From Alphaproteobacteria bacterium (GTDB taxonomy: Bacteria; Pseudomonadota; Alphaproteobacteria; Rickettsiales; UBA998): 51,080 nucleotides of DNA. Numbering within the stretch: the stretch's first letter is position 1; each line of letters starts with the position of its first letter. Location of the stretch: NCBI GenBank assembly GCA_004292675.1, contig RDXO01000025.1, positions 1 through 51,080 on the forward strand, given 5' to 3'. The position numbers and the translations under genes were made by a program. Below, piece after piece: positions 8,634 to 16,645 of the stretch. The notes beneath the pieces are model-generated. The model ran no database searches, was not told the DNA's origin, and worked only from the letters and a program-made list of their open reading frames with translations.

Positions 8634-9059
8634 ATGACCATTCGTGAACTCACTTCAGAAGCCGATTTTTTGGCTATGTTGCCCTTAGTGCAGCAACTCA
8701 ATCCCTCGATGACCTTAGAGCTATTTCACGATTATGTGCCACAGATGCGTGCGCAAGGCTATCGCTGCATTGCGTATGTTGATGAAACAAATACCTATCG
8801 TGGATTATGTGGCTTCTGGTATGGCACACGCTTTTGGTGTGGCAAATTCATTGATATAGATAATTTTGTTGTGGATGAAACATGGCGCAGTAGTGGCATT
8901 GGTAAAAAACTTTTGGCATGGGTGGAAGAAGAGGCACGACGGCTTGGATGTCAGCAAATGGGGCTAGATTGTTACACTACCTCTCATGAAGCGCATAAAT
9001 TTTATATGCGTGAAGGCTACATCATTCGTGGTTATCATTTCACCAAAGCACTATCATGA
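8634..9059 (+). CDS. GNAT-family N-acetyltransferase
   Basis: A 141-aa protein of the GCN5-related acetyltransferase fold, which transfers acetyl from acetyl-CoA to an amine. Beta-4 and the pyrophosphate-binding motif A are clear: IDNFVVDETWRSSGIGKKLL (about residues 75-94), then WVEEEARRLGC and motif B with HKFYMREGYIIRGYHFTK at the end. The substrate is not predictable. Its stop overlaps the ATG of a 51-codon ORF (ATGA at 9056-9059), which suggests translational coupling. The repeat element ending at 8613 leaves only about 20 bases upstream, so the promoter may lie inside the repeat. Confidence 0.88.
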   Translation: MTIRELTSEADFLAMLPLVQQLNPSMTLELFHDYVPQMRAQGYRCIAYVDETNTYRGLCGFWYGTRFWCGKFIDIDNFVVDETWRSSGIGKKLLAWVEEEARRLGCQQMGLDCYTTSHEAHKFYMREGYIIRGYHFTKALS

Positions 9060-9211
9060 CACTCACCCCCACCATCACTGCATGTGTAAACTTTATGTCC
9101 AATAAATCATCAGAATTTTCTAAAATTATATGCGTCATGTTATTCATGGCATTCGTGATGTTTGTTTTATTCTGTCTGTTATCTCCTTATTTATGGCTTG
9201 GGTTTCGATGA
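9056..9211 (+). CDS. Possible 51-aa membrane protein coupled to the GNAT gene
   Basis: A short ORF whose ATG overlaps the GNAT stop in an ATGA junction. The N-terminal half is polar (MTLTPTITACVNFMSNKSSE), the C-terminal half is one continuous hydrophobic segment (IICVMLFMAFVMFVLFCLL followed by SPYLWLGFR), enough for one membrane span. I know no family for it. The ATGA overlap and clean one-span topology support a real gene, but the ORF is short enough to be chance. Confidence 0.4.
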   Translation: MTLTPTITACVNFMSNKSSEFSKIICVMLFMAFVMFVLFCLLSPYLWLGFR

Positions 9212-9235
9212 TAGGTCGTTGATTCTCAACTCCTC

Positions 9236-9262
9236 GTCATTCCCGCGAAGGCGGGAATCCAG
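9236..9262. repeat. Half-copy of the GTCATTC...GGAATCCAG repeat, family B
   Basis: GTCATTCCCGCGAAGGCGGGAATCCAG is a single hairpin arm of the dispersed repeat whose two-arm versions lie at 19049, 40649, 41702 and 46187. It lies just upstream of the sufE-like gene. Confidence 0.7.
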
Positions 9263-9293
9263 AAAAAATTCTTCCTACCTTTTCTATATCCTT

Positions 9294-9710
9294 ATGACAC
9301 AACTCACCCCTACCATGCACAGCATCCTTGATGATTTTTCTCTCTTTGAGGATTGGGAAGATAAATATAGCTACCTCATCGAGTTGGGCGCATCCATGCC
9401 CCCATTGGAGGATGTCTATAAAACCGATGCCTATAAAGTGCGCGGATGCACCTCGCAAGTATGGATTATCCATGAGATGCGCGACGGATTGCATTATTTC
9501 CGTGCTGATAGCGATGCGCATATTGTACGCGGTCTGGTGGCATTACTGATACGTATCGCCTCAGGGCAAGATCGCGCCACGATCATTTCTTTGGACATTA
9601 GCGGCTTTTTTGCAACATTGGGGCTAAAAGAACATCTTAGCCCCAGCCGTAGCAATGGTTTTTTTGCGATGGTTGAACGGATTAAACAGGTTGCTCAGCT
9701 TAATCAATAA
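9294..9710 (+). CDS. sufE: SufE-family cysteine desulfuration protein
   Basis: A 138-aa SufE-like protein, the usual length. SufE accepts persulfide sulfur from the cysteine desulfurase SufS on an active Cys and passes it on for Fe-S cluster assembly. The conserved site is seen as KVRGCTSQVW, with Cys at about residue 52, and the family signature FxADSDAHIVRGLVALL follows. The start at 9294 is chosen because the frame upstream runs through the family-B repeat, which would otherwise encode SFPRRRES; an ATG at 9315 is an alternative. No other suf gene is nearby. The stop overlaps the end of the convergent lipoprotein gene by 11 bases. Confidence 0.88.
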   Translation: MTQLTPTMHSILDDFSLFEDWEDKYSYLIELGASMPPLEDVYKTDAYKVRGCTSQVWIIHEMRDGLHYFRADSDAHIVRGLVALLIRIASGQDRATIISLDISGFFATLGLKEHLSPSRSNGFFAMVERIKQVAQLNQ

Positions 9711-10023
9711 GCAATTTCAGTTCTGTGCCATCAGCGCGCACAATACGATATGCCTCAAATTCACCCAGATCATCCTCATCTAAATTGCCAAACACGCCGA
9801 CAGTCTCACCAATGATCAGCTTACCGACGATGACTTCCGTTGCCTCAATCGTGAGGGTAGCGGTATCATCTTGAATGGTGAATTCATCATCATCCTTGCT
9901 GATGACTTTTCCCATAATATGCGTGCCTTTTGGTGGCTCAAGGTCACTAATTGATGTAGTTCCGCCACAGGAAGCAAGGCTAAGGGTCATAATGAGGCAT
10001 AAAAATAGAGATTTAGGGGTCAT
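9700..10023 (-). CDS. Small lipoprotein, possible OB-fold (BOF-like)
   Basis: 107 aa. The start at 10023 is fixed by AAAGGA 7 bases upstream; the longer frame lacks a site. The N-terminus MTPKSLFLCLIMTLSLASC is a lipoprotein signal peptide with lipobox LASC and Cys19 as the acylated residue, so the protein should be anchored in the cell envelope. The mature part is beta-rich and acidic (GKVISKDDDEFTIQDDTATL, VGVFGNLDEDDLGEFEAYRI), which resembles the small periplasmic OB-fold proteins of the YgiW type; that assignment is inference from pattern only. Its 3' end overlaps the convergent sufE-like gene. Confidence 0.75.
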   Translation of the reverse strand: MTPKSLFLCLIMTLSLASCGGTTSISDLEPPKGTHIMGKVISKDDDEFTIQDDTATLTIEATEVIVGKLIIGETVGVFGNLDEDDLGEFEAYRIVRADGTELKLLID

Positions 10024-10127
10024 GCACGTTCCTTTTATGTTCTTTTCATGGCTATATACCACAGAATCATAAGGCTGTCATAAAAAATTCACACACAACA
10101 TCCTATGAATAGGCTACACTTATTTCC

Positions 10128-11405
10128 ATGGAAGCATTAGAACACACACAAACTGATGAAAAGAGCAAAATCCCTGAGAAAACTCAAGGGGAGAAGATTT
10201 TTGATTTCACCAATTATTATGGGATCAACTTTTTTCTCAATTCATTTCTTTCGATTGTCGCAGCCGATTTTGCCCAGTATCGTCCTTTGGCACCAACACT
10301 TAATCTGTTTGGCAAAGAACATAACCTCTTCTCCATGTTCAGTGATGCAATCGATTGGGGAAGCAAACAGGGGCAAGCCTTTAGTAATTTTCTTGTCACC
10401 AACAAAGAGACCTTCACCAAAGAAGACATCATCAAAGCAGCCAATGACTTGAAGCATAATTTGCCTAGCTTGTTGGCAGATGCCCCCATCAAGGAACTTG
10501 TTGCAAAAGGACAATATACCCGAGCTTTTTATGATATCAACAAAGCAAATATCAATATAGGGCTTCAAGGTGAGCTAAAACAGGAAGTCATGCAACATAT
10601 AAGTCGCAGCCAAGTCATTGGGGATGCGGCGCAGTCACTTGCGGGCATCATAGCCTTATGTGCGGGCGGTTGGCTCTTAATGTTTCCCGTGAAAGCACTG
10701 GAAGATAATAAGGTGGCTGTGACACGCTGGATGGATGAAAAGATCGCCGATCCCATTGAGGCGATGCTTGGAAAAGCCCCGAAAAATGAAATTGAAGCGA
10801 ACATCAAACAAGAACAACGTGAAGCACGCTACGAATATATTGATCGCTCTTCACCTCGCCAATCCGCAGCAAGTGTTATCATCGGCAGGGCGATGGCACT
10901 TTTGCCTATTTATGCCCTACATATATCGTGGTGGAAAGAAAATAATGTGATTAAGCACACGGCTGGCAAAATCGCAGGGGTCGAAGCCAATCCGGACCCG
11001 AAGGTCGGCTTTGGAGGAGCAGGTAAATATATTGAAGGTGTAGGAAAAGGGGCGTTTGGCGCACTTTATGACAATAAGTCATTACCATTATTTAAGAATT
11101 TTGCTGATACATATCATCCGAAGCATCTTAAGGATGCACAAGATCCAAAATCTTCTTATGTCATGGAAGGCAAAGAATGGTTTCAAAATATTGGTGCGCT
11201 TTTGAGTTCCGAGATGTTCTATAGCTTGGGTGCCGCCTTCGCATTTGAAAATATCAGCAAAGGCTTGAGTGCCGTGTTCCATAAGGACAAGACGGAGGAA
11301 CAACCAGAAGTCGCGCAAAACTCCGCTCCTTCCGAAAACCTCAAAGAAACGCAGCACGAAGGCAGAGTAGAAGAAAAACAACAACTCCAAGCCATGCGCG
11401 CTTAG
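10128..11405 (+). CDS. Unrecognised 425-aa protein with two probable membrane segments
   Basis: I do not recognise it. The N-terminal 30 residues are charged. Hydrophobic segments occur at about residues 35-47 (FFLNSFLSIVAAD), 171-189 (SLAGIIALCAGGWLLMFPV) and 247-265 (ASVIIGRAMALLPIYALHIS). A Gly-rich stretch follows (VGFGGAGKYIEGVGKGAFGA), and the C-terminal 50 residues are polar and Glu/Gln-rich. No signal peptide or enzyme motif is visible. The gene stands alone between a divergent lipoprotein and the convergent cvpA-like gene, 16 bases from the latter's stop. Codon use looks like its neighbours. Confidence 0.75.
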   Translation: MEALEHTQTDEKSKIPEKTQGEKIFDFTNYYGINFFLNSFLSIVAADFAQYRPLAPTLNLFGKEHNLFSMFSDAIDWGSKQGQAFSNFLVTNKETFTKEDIIKAANDLKHNLPSLLADAPIKELVAKGQYTRAFYDINKANINIGLQGELKQEVMQHISRSQVIGDAAQSLAGIIALCAGGWLLMFPVKALEDNKVAVTRWMDEKIADPIEAMLGKAPKNEIEANIKQEQREARYEYIDRSSPRQSAASVIIGRAMALLPIYALHISWWKENNVIKHTAGKIAGVEANPDPKVGFGGAGKYIEGVGKGAFGALYDNKSLPLFKNFADTYHPKHLKDAQDPKSSYVMEGKEWFQNIGALLSSEMFYSLGAAFAFENISKGLSAVFHKDKTEEQPEVAQNSAPSENLKETQHEGRVEEKQQLQAMRA

Positions 11406-11421
11406 AACCTTATTGTTCACC

Positions 11422-12090
11422 TTATTGACGATTCTGTGTCAAATCAAGAATCAGATGTTCCAGCTTATTTTGCGGTTGCTCTTGCGTGCTGTCTATCGGT
11501 GTGAATTCTTGATTCATCCCTTGATCGATCTGTGCGACAGGAGGGGGATTCATATACATAGATTCCTCAGGATCAAGCGAAGAAATCGTCCCCAAATATT
11601 CAGGCATGAGGCGCACCAATAGCAGCGAACCTTCTTGCACCATAGGCAGCGTGGACGATGTTTGCACCCATTCAGGATACCCCTCTTCGCGGTACACCAA
11701 CGTCATCATGAGAAACCCAAGAGACACGATCAAACTTCCCTTGATTACCCCAAACATACCGCCCAAAGCATTATCGAGAAAGCCTACATCGGAACCGTTT
11801 TTGAGATATTTCGTCATCACCCGTGTGAACAATCCAAGCACAATAACCGCGATAAAATATGTTCCCATAATACCGATAAGGGACGCACCAAATTTACTAT
11901 CAACATATTGCATCATATAGGCACTAGAGCGACTTGCGAGCAAAAGCGTAATAAAACCTGCACCAAACCATGTGACAAGCGACATCATTTCGCTGATAAA
12001 CCCACGATAAAGCGATACGGCGACCACAATAAAAAATACACTATAGACGATTAAATCAAAGAGATTCATCGCAAAATTAGCACCAACCAT
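11422..12090 (-). CDS. cvpA: CvpA-family membrane protein
   Basis: 222 aa. The N-terminal 160 residues carry the four membrane helices typical of CvpA (LFDLIVYSVFFIVVAVSLYR, LVTWFGAGFITLLLASR, YFIAVIVLGLFTRV, GGMFGVIKGSLIVSLGFLMM), with the conserved RGF motif after helix 1. The rest is a polar tail. CvpA is an inner-membrane protein, known for colicin V production and purF-linked phenotypes in E. coli; its biochemical role is unsettled. The start at 12090 is supported by AAGGGGAG 8 bases upstream. It follows pyrB by 14 bases, so the two are probably one transcript. Confidence 0.88.
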   Translation of the reverse strand: MVGANFAMNLFDLIVYSVFFIVVAVSLYRGFISEMMSLVTWFGAGFITLLLASRSSAYMMQYVDSKFGASLIGIMGTYFIAVIVLGLFTRVMTKYLKNGSDVGFLDNALGGMFGVIKGSLIVSLGFLMMTLVYREEGYPEWVQTSSTLPMVQEGSLLLVRLMPEYLGTISSLDPEESMYMNPPPVAQIDQGMNQEFTPIDSTQEQPQNKLEHLILDLTQNRQ

Positions 12091-12104
12091 AGTTTTTTCT
12101 CCCC

Positions 12105-13097
12105 TTAAACCAATAATTCCAACACGGCTTGACGCACCGCAACGCCTAATTCTACTTGCTGTAAAATCACACTACGCTCAACATCATCCGCCAAATCACC
12201 ATCAATTTCTACACCACGATTAATCGGCCCTGGATGCATCACCAACGCATCAGGCTTAGCATAAGCAAGGCGTGTGCGATCCAGCCCAAAACGTGCGAAA
12301 TATTCGCGCACTGAAGGTACAAATTTGCCCTCCATGCGCTCATGCTGCACACGGAGCATCATCACCACATCCGCACCATCCAAGCCTTCACGCATCGAAC
12401 GGGCAATATCCACCCCAAATGATTGAGGCGCGGCAGGAAGAAGCGTGCTTGGAGCGACCATCACTACCGATGCGCCCATTTTTTTCAATAATAGGATATT
12501 GGATCGTGCGACGCGGCTATGCAAAATATCCCCGCATAATGCCACCCGCAAACCATCCAAACGCCCCTTATGAAACCTAATGGTCAGTGCATCAAGCAAT
12601 GCTTGCGTTGGGTGTTCATGCGCGCCATCACCGCCATTAATCACCGCACCCTGTACATGATGTGCCAACATATGTGCAACACCACTCTCAGCATGGCGCA
12701 CCACAATCGCATCGGCGTGCATAGCAGCAAGGCTACGCGCCGTATCAAGCAAAGTTTCGCCTTTAGAAACAGAGGATGTTGCTATCGAGATATTGATCAC
12801 ATCCATGCCCAAACGCTTGCCTGCAATCTCAAATGAGGTACGCGTGCGGGTGGATGACTCAAAAAACAGATTAATTAAGGTGCGCCCCTTGAGGATAGCG
12901 TGTTTTTTATCTTGTTGTTGATTGCGTGCAATATAATGCTCCGCACAATCAAGAATGCGCTGAATATCACTCGCCTCAAGCTCTTCAATCCCCAGCAAAT
13001 GCTTATGCAGAAAACCACTATAATCAGGGGGTGGCAAGCGTCGTTGCGTACCCAATAAATCACTAATCCGTTGTTTGAGCGAAAAAATACCAGACAT
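12105..13097 (-). CDS. pyrB: Aspartate carbamoyltransferase catalytic chain
   Basis: Condenses carbamoyl phosphate and aspartate in the first committed step of pyrimidine synthesis. The 330-aa length fits. The carbamoyl-phosphate site is seen as [20 protein letters not shown] (STRTRTSF at about residues 76-83); [20 protein letters not shown] and the aspartate-binding [12 protein letters not shown] near residue 288 are also clear. No pyrC or pyrI gene is adjacent; the partner downstream is cvpA, 14 bases away. The start at 13097 lacks an obvious ribosome-binding site, but the next Met is too far inside. Confidence 0.96.
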   Translation of the reverse strand: MSGIFSLKQRISDLLGTQRRLPPPDYSGFLHKHLLGIEELEASDIQRILDCAEHYIARNQQQDKKHAILKGRTLINLFFESSTRTRTSFEIAGKRLGMDVINISIATSSVSKGETLLDTARSLAAMHADAIVVRHAESGVAHMLAHHVQGAVINGGDGAHEHPTQALLDALTIRFHKGRLDGLRVALCGDILHSRVARSNILLLKKMGASVVMVAPSTLLPAAPQSFGVDIARSMREGLDGADVVMMLRVQHERMEGKFVPSVREYFARFGLDRTRLAYAKPDALVMHPGPINRGVEIDGDLADDVERSVILQQVELGVAVRQAVLELLV

Positions 13098-13146
13098 ATA
13101 TTACACAACTAAAATGAAGGATTCCAAAGCATATCATTGATGTGAT

Positions 13147-13229
13147 GCCTAGGGTTGCTAGGCGCACATAAGATTATATAGTCGTTTGACCAAAAAATGC
13201 CTCATTTTTCATGTCAAGAAACGACTATA
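13147..13229. repeat. Intergenic palindromes between pal and pyrB
   Basis: Two structures lie in the gene-free 13098-13379 interval. GCCTAG-GGTTG-CTAGGC (13147-13163) is a small hairpin. TATAGTCGTTT (13177-13187) and AAACGACTATA (13219-13229) form a perfect 11-bp inverted repeat, 53 bp end to end, bounded by TATAG like other elements in the window. Confidence 0.6.
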
Positions 13230-13321
13230 GCACTATGCTGTACCATAGCGATTTTTCTAGCATGGGTACAGAAAAAAATACATTCTTCGGCATCCCCATG
13301 ACTCATCATGTCCACGCGCAT

Positions 13322-13358
13322 AAAAAAACCACGCTGAACTCTTGCCCAGCGTGGTTTT
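13322..13358 (-). terminator. pal terminator
   Basis: AAAACCACGCTG pairs with CAGCGTGGTTTT around a 10-nt loop, with a run of seven T on the minus strand, starting about 20 bases after the pal stop. Confidence 0.75.
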
Positions 13359-13379
13359 CATCCTTGTAACCAAGGCCCC

Positions 13380-13880
13380 TTATTGTGCAGTCAATACAGT
13401 CACTGCACGACGGTTTTGCGCCCATGATTGCTCATCAGAACCCATCACAGCAGCGCGCTCTTTACCGTAAGAAATGACAGTCAACCGCGCAGGGCTTACA
13501 CCCGCAGCAACCAACACATCGCGTGCTGCATTACCACGACGCTCACCGAGTGCCAAGTTATATTCACGTGTTCCACGCTCATCGCAATGTCCTTCAACCA
13601 CAGCAGCTACTGAAGGATTTTGGTTCAACCATTGTGCTTGACGCTCAAGAGTCGCACGACCTTCAGACGTTACTACTGAACTATCCAATGCGAAGAATAC
13701 GCGATCACCAGCTTGTTGATTGAATGCTTCTTGCATGGTGCTAGAACCAACAGAATCGCCTGTTGTAGGAGTGGTGTTTTCATTGCCAACACCTGTTGTA
13801 TCAGCTTCTGACGGTGTTTCGCACGCTGCAAGTGCAAACAAGCATGAGAAAATCGCGCCGTATTTTGTAACAATATTCAT
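13380..13880 (-). CDS. pal: Peptidoglycan-associated lipoprotein Pal
   Basis: A 166-aa outer-membrane lipoprotein of the Tol-Pal system, which tethers the outer membrane to peptidoglycan during division. A lipoprotein signal peptide ends in FALAAC (Cys20). A Thr/Ser/Gly-rich linker follows, then an OmpA-like peptidoglycan-binding domain from about residue 58: VFFALDSSVVTSEGRATLE, VVEGHCDERGTREYNLALGE and RLTVISYGKE, which are hallmark Pal motifs. AAAGGGG about 9 bases upstream supports the start. tolB, normally just upstream of pal, is absent here, so the locus has been split from the rest of the tol genes. Confidence 0.95.
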   Translation of the reverse strand: MNIVTKYGAIFSCLFALAACETPSEADTTGVGNENTTPTTGDSVGSSTMQEAFNQQAGDRVFFALDSSVVTSEGRATLERQAQWLNQNPSVAAVVEGHCDERGTREYNLALGERRGNAARDVLVAAGVSPARLTVISYGKERAAVMGSDEQSWAQNRRAVTVLTAQ

Positions 13881-14114
13881 AATCTAAAACCCCTTTGTAA
13901 TACTAAAAATTATTGAAAAAATTCTATGAATGTGGTTATTTACAGCTATTGCGCCCCTAGAATCAAGTGCTTTATGCATCATCCCGCAATAAGAATGCAC
14001 AAAAAATATCACAAAGCCATTGATTGGTGTATAAATGCAACATTCATCCATTTTTGCATGGTACGTTGATGGTGTGCGTCGCGCACTAACCATATGATTT
14101 ATAACCCTATGATC

Positions 14115-14190
14115 TATAGCACAAAAAACCGATAGGTTTGCCCCCCCCCTCATGTTAAAGGAAAACAAACCTATCGAAACACACGCTATC
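14115..14190. repeat. TATAGC-type palindromic element containing the pilin-gene terminator
   Basis: The element runs from CTATAGCAC to CACGCTATC. The inner perfect 11-bp arms CGATAGGTTTG (14130-14140) and CAAACCTATCG (14166-14176) share the TTTCGATAGGTTTG core with the elements at 46684 and 516. On the minus strand the stem is followed by GGTTTTTTG, so it can terminate the gene ending at 14193. The rest of 13881-14192 holds no gene that I can support. Confidence 0.6.
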
Positions 14191-14192
14191 GC

Positions 14193-15050
14193 TTAGAACG
14201 ATGTACGAATTGCTATCTGACACACCATCGCTGCAGCATCATCTTCAGTGACGGTATTGTAAATCATATTCGCACCTTGCAAACCTGCACACATTGGCGC
14301 AGTCGGAGCAGCAGCATCAGCTGTTACCACATCCGCAATAGGATCAGCAAGATCCGCGATAAATGTTCCGGGAGTCGCCGCATCCGATGTTGCCATCACA
14401 TTACCACGGAAGGGATTACCATCATCCATTTTTTCATCAATGTTAAACGCTGTTTGCGGTGTCATCCCATAACCAAGCGTGTACGCACCTGCAGCCGTGA
14501 TCCCTGTAATTTGAGCAATCTGCACATAATTACGCCCACCTGCACTAAACACCGTGACAAAATTATTTTGACCAAGCTCTGCTTCGGGTAAATAACGCGC
14601 CATATCTGCACCCGTTATATCCGCTGCAACACCTGTATCCGCACTAAAATCTGCAAAGAGACTGTAATCACCTGTGACCATACCCGCACGTGATAAATCA
14701 GACCAGAATGCCCCAACTTCACACGCAAAATCGCGTACACCTTGCCCACATGCTTCGATAAAGCGATTGCCATCGCCACGCCCAACCTGACCATTACGCG
14801 CCACCAAACCGAATTGTGCGGCTTTCGGTGCAATTAAATCACCCGGCAAGCCATTATATTTATCACGAAATGTATTTGCTGCCGTACTCACGCCTTCAAT
14901 CTGTGTCATCGTTGAGCGAATTTCCGCCGAACGAATCATATCTTGCCCTGTTAAAATACCCCCGACGATCAACCCGATAATCACCAAAACAATGGATAAT
15001 TCAATCAGAGTAAAACCCGCATTGCGCGAATGTTGTTCTGTAGAATGCAT
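14193..15050 (-). CDS. Type IV pilin-like / pseudopilin protein
   Basis: 285 aa with a class III prepilin signal: short leader ending in NAG, then FTLIELSIVLVIIGLIVGGI, with the conserved Glu at +5 and a hydrophobic N-terminal helix. Prepilin peptidase would cut after Gly12. The large Gly/Ala-rich C-terminal domain contains cysteine pairs (EACGQGVRDFACEVG and MCAGLQGA...VCQIAIR) that probably form disulfides. The start at 15050 is set by an ideal AAGGAGAATAATT before the ATG. Its length, well above standard pilins, suggests a minor pilin or a secretion pseudopilin. It is monocistronic and no pilus assembly gene is in the window. Confidence 0.85.
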   Translation of the reverse strand: MHSTEQHSRNAGFTLIELSIVLVIIGLIVGGILTGQDMIRSAEIRSTMTQIEGVSTAANTFRDKYNGLPGDLIAPKAAQFGLVARNGQVGRGDGNRFIEACGQGVRDFACEVGAFWSDLSRAGMVTGDYSLFADFSADTGVAADITGADMARYLPEAELGQNNFVTVFSAGGRNYVQIAQITGITAAGAYTLGYGMTPQTAFNIDEKMDDGNPFRGNVMATSDAATPGTFIADLADPIADVVTADAAAPTAPMCAGLQGANMIYNTVTEDDAAAMVCQIAIRTSF

Positions 15051-15201
15051 AATTATTCTCCTTATAGTGCATAGTCTATTTAAGAACATTATGAGATAGC
15101 TTTATTAAAATTATCCTAATTATTATGGTGAATATAAGTTTTTACCAATCTTTTCTTGCACAAAAAAGATGAAACACAAGAGTTTATGCAGCGAAGCGCG
15201 C

Positions 15202-15322
15202 ATATATACCCATTTCACTTCAAGGAGTTGAGTCCTTGTACGTGAAATTAAGGGTATATCTTATCAAAATACTCATCGTTTCCCCATTTAGATACTACGC
15301 ATCGTGCGTGGACGATGAGTAT
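15202..15322. repeat. Double-hairpin repeat, family A, copy 2
   Basis: Same orientation and layout as 8491-8613: ATATACCCATTTCACTTCAAGG...GTGAAATTAAGGGTATA, then TACTCATCG...CGATGAGTAT. The last 28 bases overlap the 3' end of the agmatinase gene and supply its stop codon. Confidence 0.8.
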
Positions 15323-16224
15323 AGCGCGTAACTCATAATTTTATAAGCAAGTTTGGCTGCAAGAAAATCATAACAATGAAAGCCGTCAATCGGTGCTAAT
15401 TCATTCACATCCGCCCCAACAATAGTGCATACCTCACTGGCGGCGCGGATAATCGCCATGGCATCCGACCAAAACAGCCCTCCCGGCTCAGGCGTACCTG
15501 TGGCAGACATCAGGCTTGCATCCAGACCATCCACATCAAACGTCAGATACACATGTCGCCCACGTAGATGCGCAACAATTTCATTCACATTCCACGCAGC
15601 CATATCTTTGCCCCAATAGATATGGATGCGATGCTTGTTAGCCTCATAAAACGGAATTTCGCTCGCAGAAATGTTTCTAATCCCACACGAGACCAACGTC
15701 AGATGCTCCCCCCTGCCCTGCACTTTATCATCATCAATGCAACGGCGCAATGCGGCAGCGTGGCTGTAATGCTCGCCCATATAGCCATCACGTAAATCTG
15801 CATGAGCATCAAAATGTAGGATCGCAAGGTCAGGATAACGGCGCGCAAAGGGGCGTATCGTACCTGCCGTGATGCTATGCTCTCCCCCAAACGTCATGGG
15901 AAATTTGCCATCCGCCAATAATTGTTCAATCACCGCTTCTGCCGCATCCAAAGTTTGTGCAATGGTTTCTAAGCGTTTTAGAGCAGGCAGCGTTACCAGA
16001 TTCAAATAACGGTACGGTTCACACCAGAGCGTTTCATCAAATAATTCCAATTCAGGAGACGCATCAATCATCGCCTGCGGCCCTCGCGATGTACCTCCGC
16101 CATAACTCACCGAGGCTTCCAAGCCAAACGGCACAATGACGGCACGCGCATCGTCATAACCCACCGCATCTTCAGGAGGAAGTTTCAAAAAGCCTTGGCG
16201 GCTAGGCAGAATATCCATAGTCAT
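15295..16224 (-). CDS. speB: Agmatinase (arginase/ureohydrolase family)
   Basis: 309 aa, the family length. Agmatinase hydrolyses agmatine to putrescine and urea with a binuclear Mn centre. Metal-binding motifs are complete: GGEHSITAG (about residue 116), FDAHADLRDGYMGEHYSHA (about 137-155) and FDVDGLDASLMSATGTPEPG, which ends in the agmatinase-like TGTPEPGG. Relatives such as formiminoglutamase or guanidinobutyrase cannot be excluded by sequence alone. The last codons (YSSSTHDA and the TAG) fall inside repeat family A. The gene follows the ACT-domain gene by 22 bases and the decarboxylase beyond it, so it is the third gene of an operon. Confidence 0.88.
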   Translation of the reverse strand: MTMDILPSRQGFLKLPPEDAVGYDDARAVIVPFGLEASVSYGGGTSRGPQAMIDASPELELFDETLWCEPYRYLNLVTLPALKRLETIAQTLDAAEAVIEQLLADGKFPMTFGGEHSITAGTIRPFARRYPDLAILHFDAHADLRDGYMGEHYSHAAALRRCIDDDKVQGRGEHLTLVSCGIRNISASEIPFYEANKHRIHIYWGKDMAAWNVNEIVAHLRGRHVYLTFDVDGLDASLMSATGTPEPGGLFWSDAMAIIRAASEVCTIVGADVNELAPIDGFHCYDFLAAKLAYKIMSYALYSSSTHDA

Positions 16225-16246
16225 ATCTCATAGTCAAAGAATGAAA

Positions 16247-16645
16247 TTAACGTGCTACTGCCAATGCATCATGCAATAATTTTGATGCAGCGTCATGATC
16301 TTCGCACACAAGCCCAACGGTTGTATGCCCTTCAGAACGCGACAAGATGCGCAAGCTACGAATACCGATATTGGCTTCATGTAATTGATGCGATATTTTA
16401 CCAAGCGCACCCGGCTTATCAGGCACAGTCAGCACCAAAACATCTTCGGATACGGCAGAATAACCCGCATGAGAGAGCAGCTTAAACGCATCTTCATAAT
16501 GATCAACCATCAACGCAATCACGCCATTACTTCCCATCGATTCCACATCAACAGATTCAACATTAATATGGGCGTGCGCAAGCACTTCCAGCACCTCATC
16601 CAAAACACCTGTACGATTTGGAACAATAATCTGTATTTGTTTCAT
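16247..16645 (-). CDS. Double ACT-domain protein
   Basis: 132 aa made of two ACT domains in tandem: MKQIQIIVPNRTGVLDEVLE (residues 1-66) and VLVLTVPDKPGALGKISHQL (about 70-132). The motif RTGVLDEV / KPGALGKI is the ligand-binding loop type of amino-acid-sensing ACT proteins. There is no catalytic domain, so the protein is probably a regulator or a dissociated regulatory subunit. Its ATG overlaps the stop of the decarboxylase (TAATG), and agmatinase follows 22 bases later. That arrangement makes amino-acid feedback on the decarboxylase or the pathway the natural hypothesis. Confidence 0.85.
   Translation of the reverse strand: MKQIQIIVPNRTGVLDEVLEVLAHAHINVESVDVESMGSNGVIALMVDHYEDAFKLLSHAGYSAVSEDVLVLTVPDKPGALGKISHQLHEANIGIRSLRILSRSEGHTTVGLVCEDHDAASKLLHDALAVAR

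Noticed and set aside
13884..14168. 94-aa minus-strand frame between pal and the pilin gene
   Set aside because: It runs through the palindromic terminator element and has no recognisable protein pattern or start signal.
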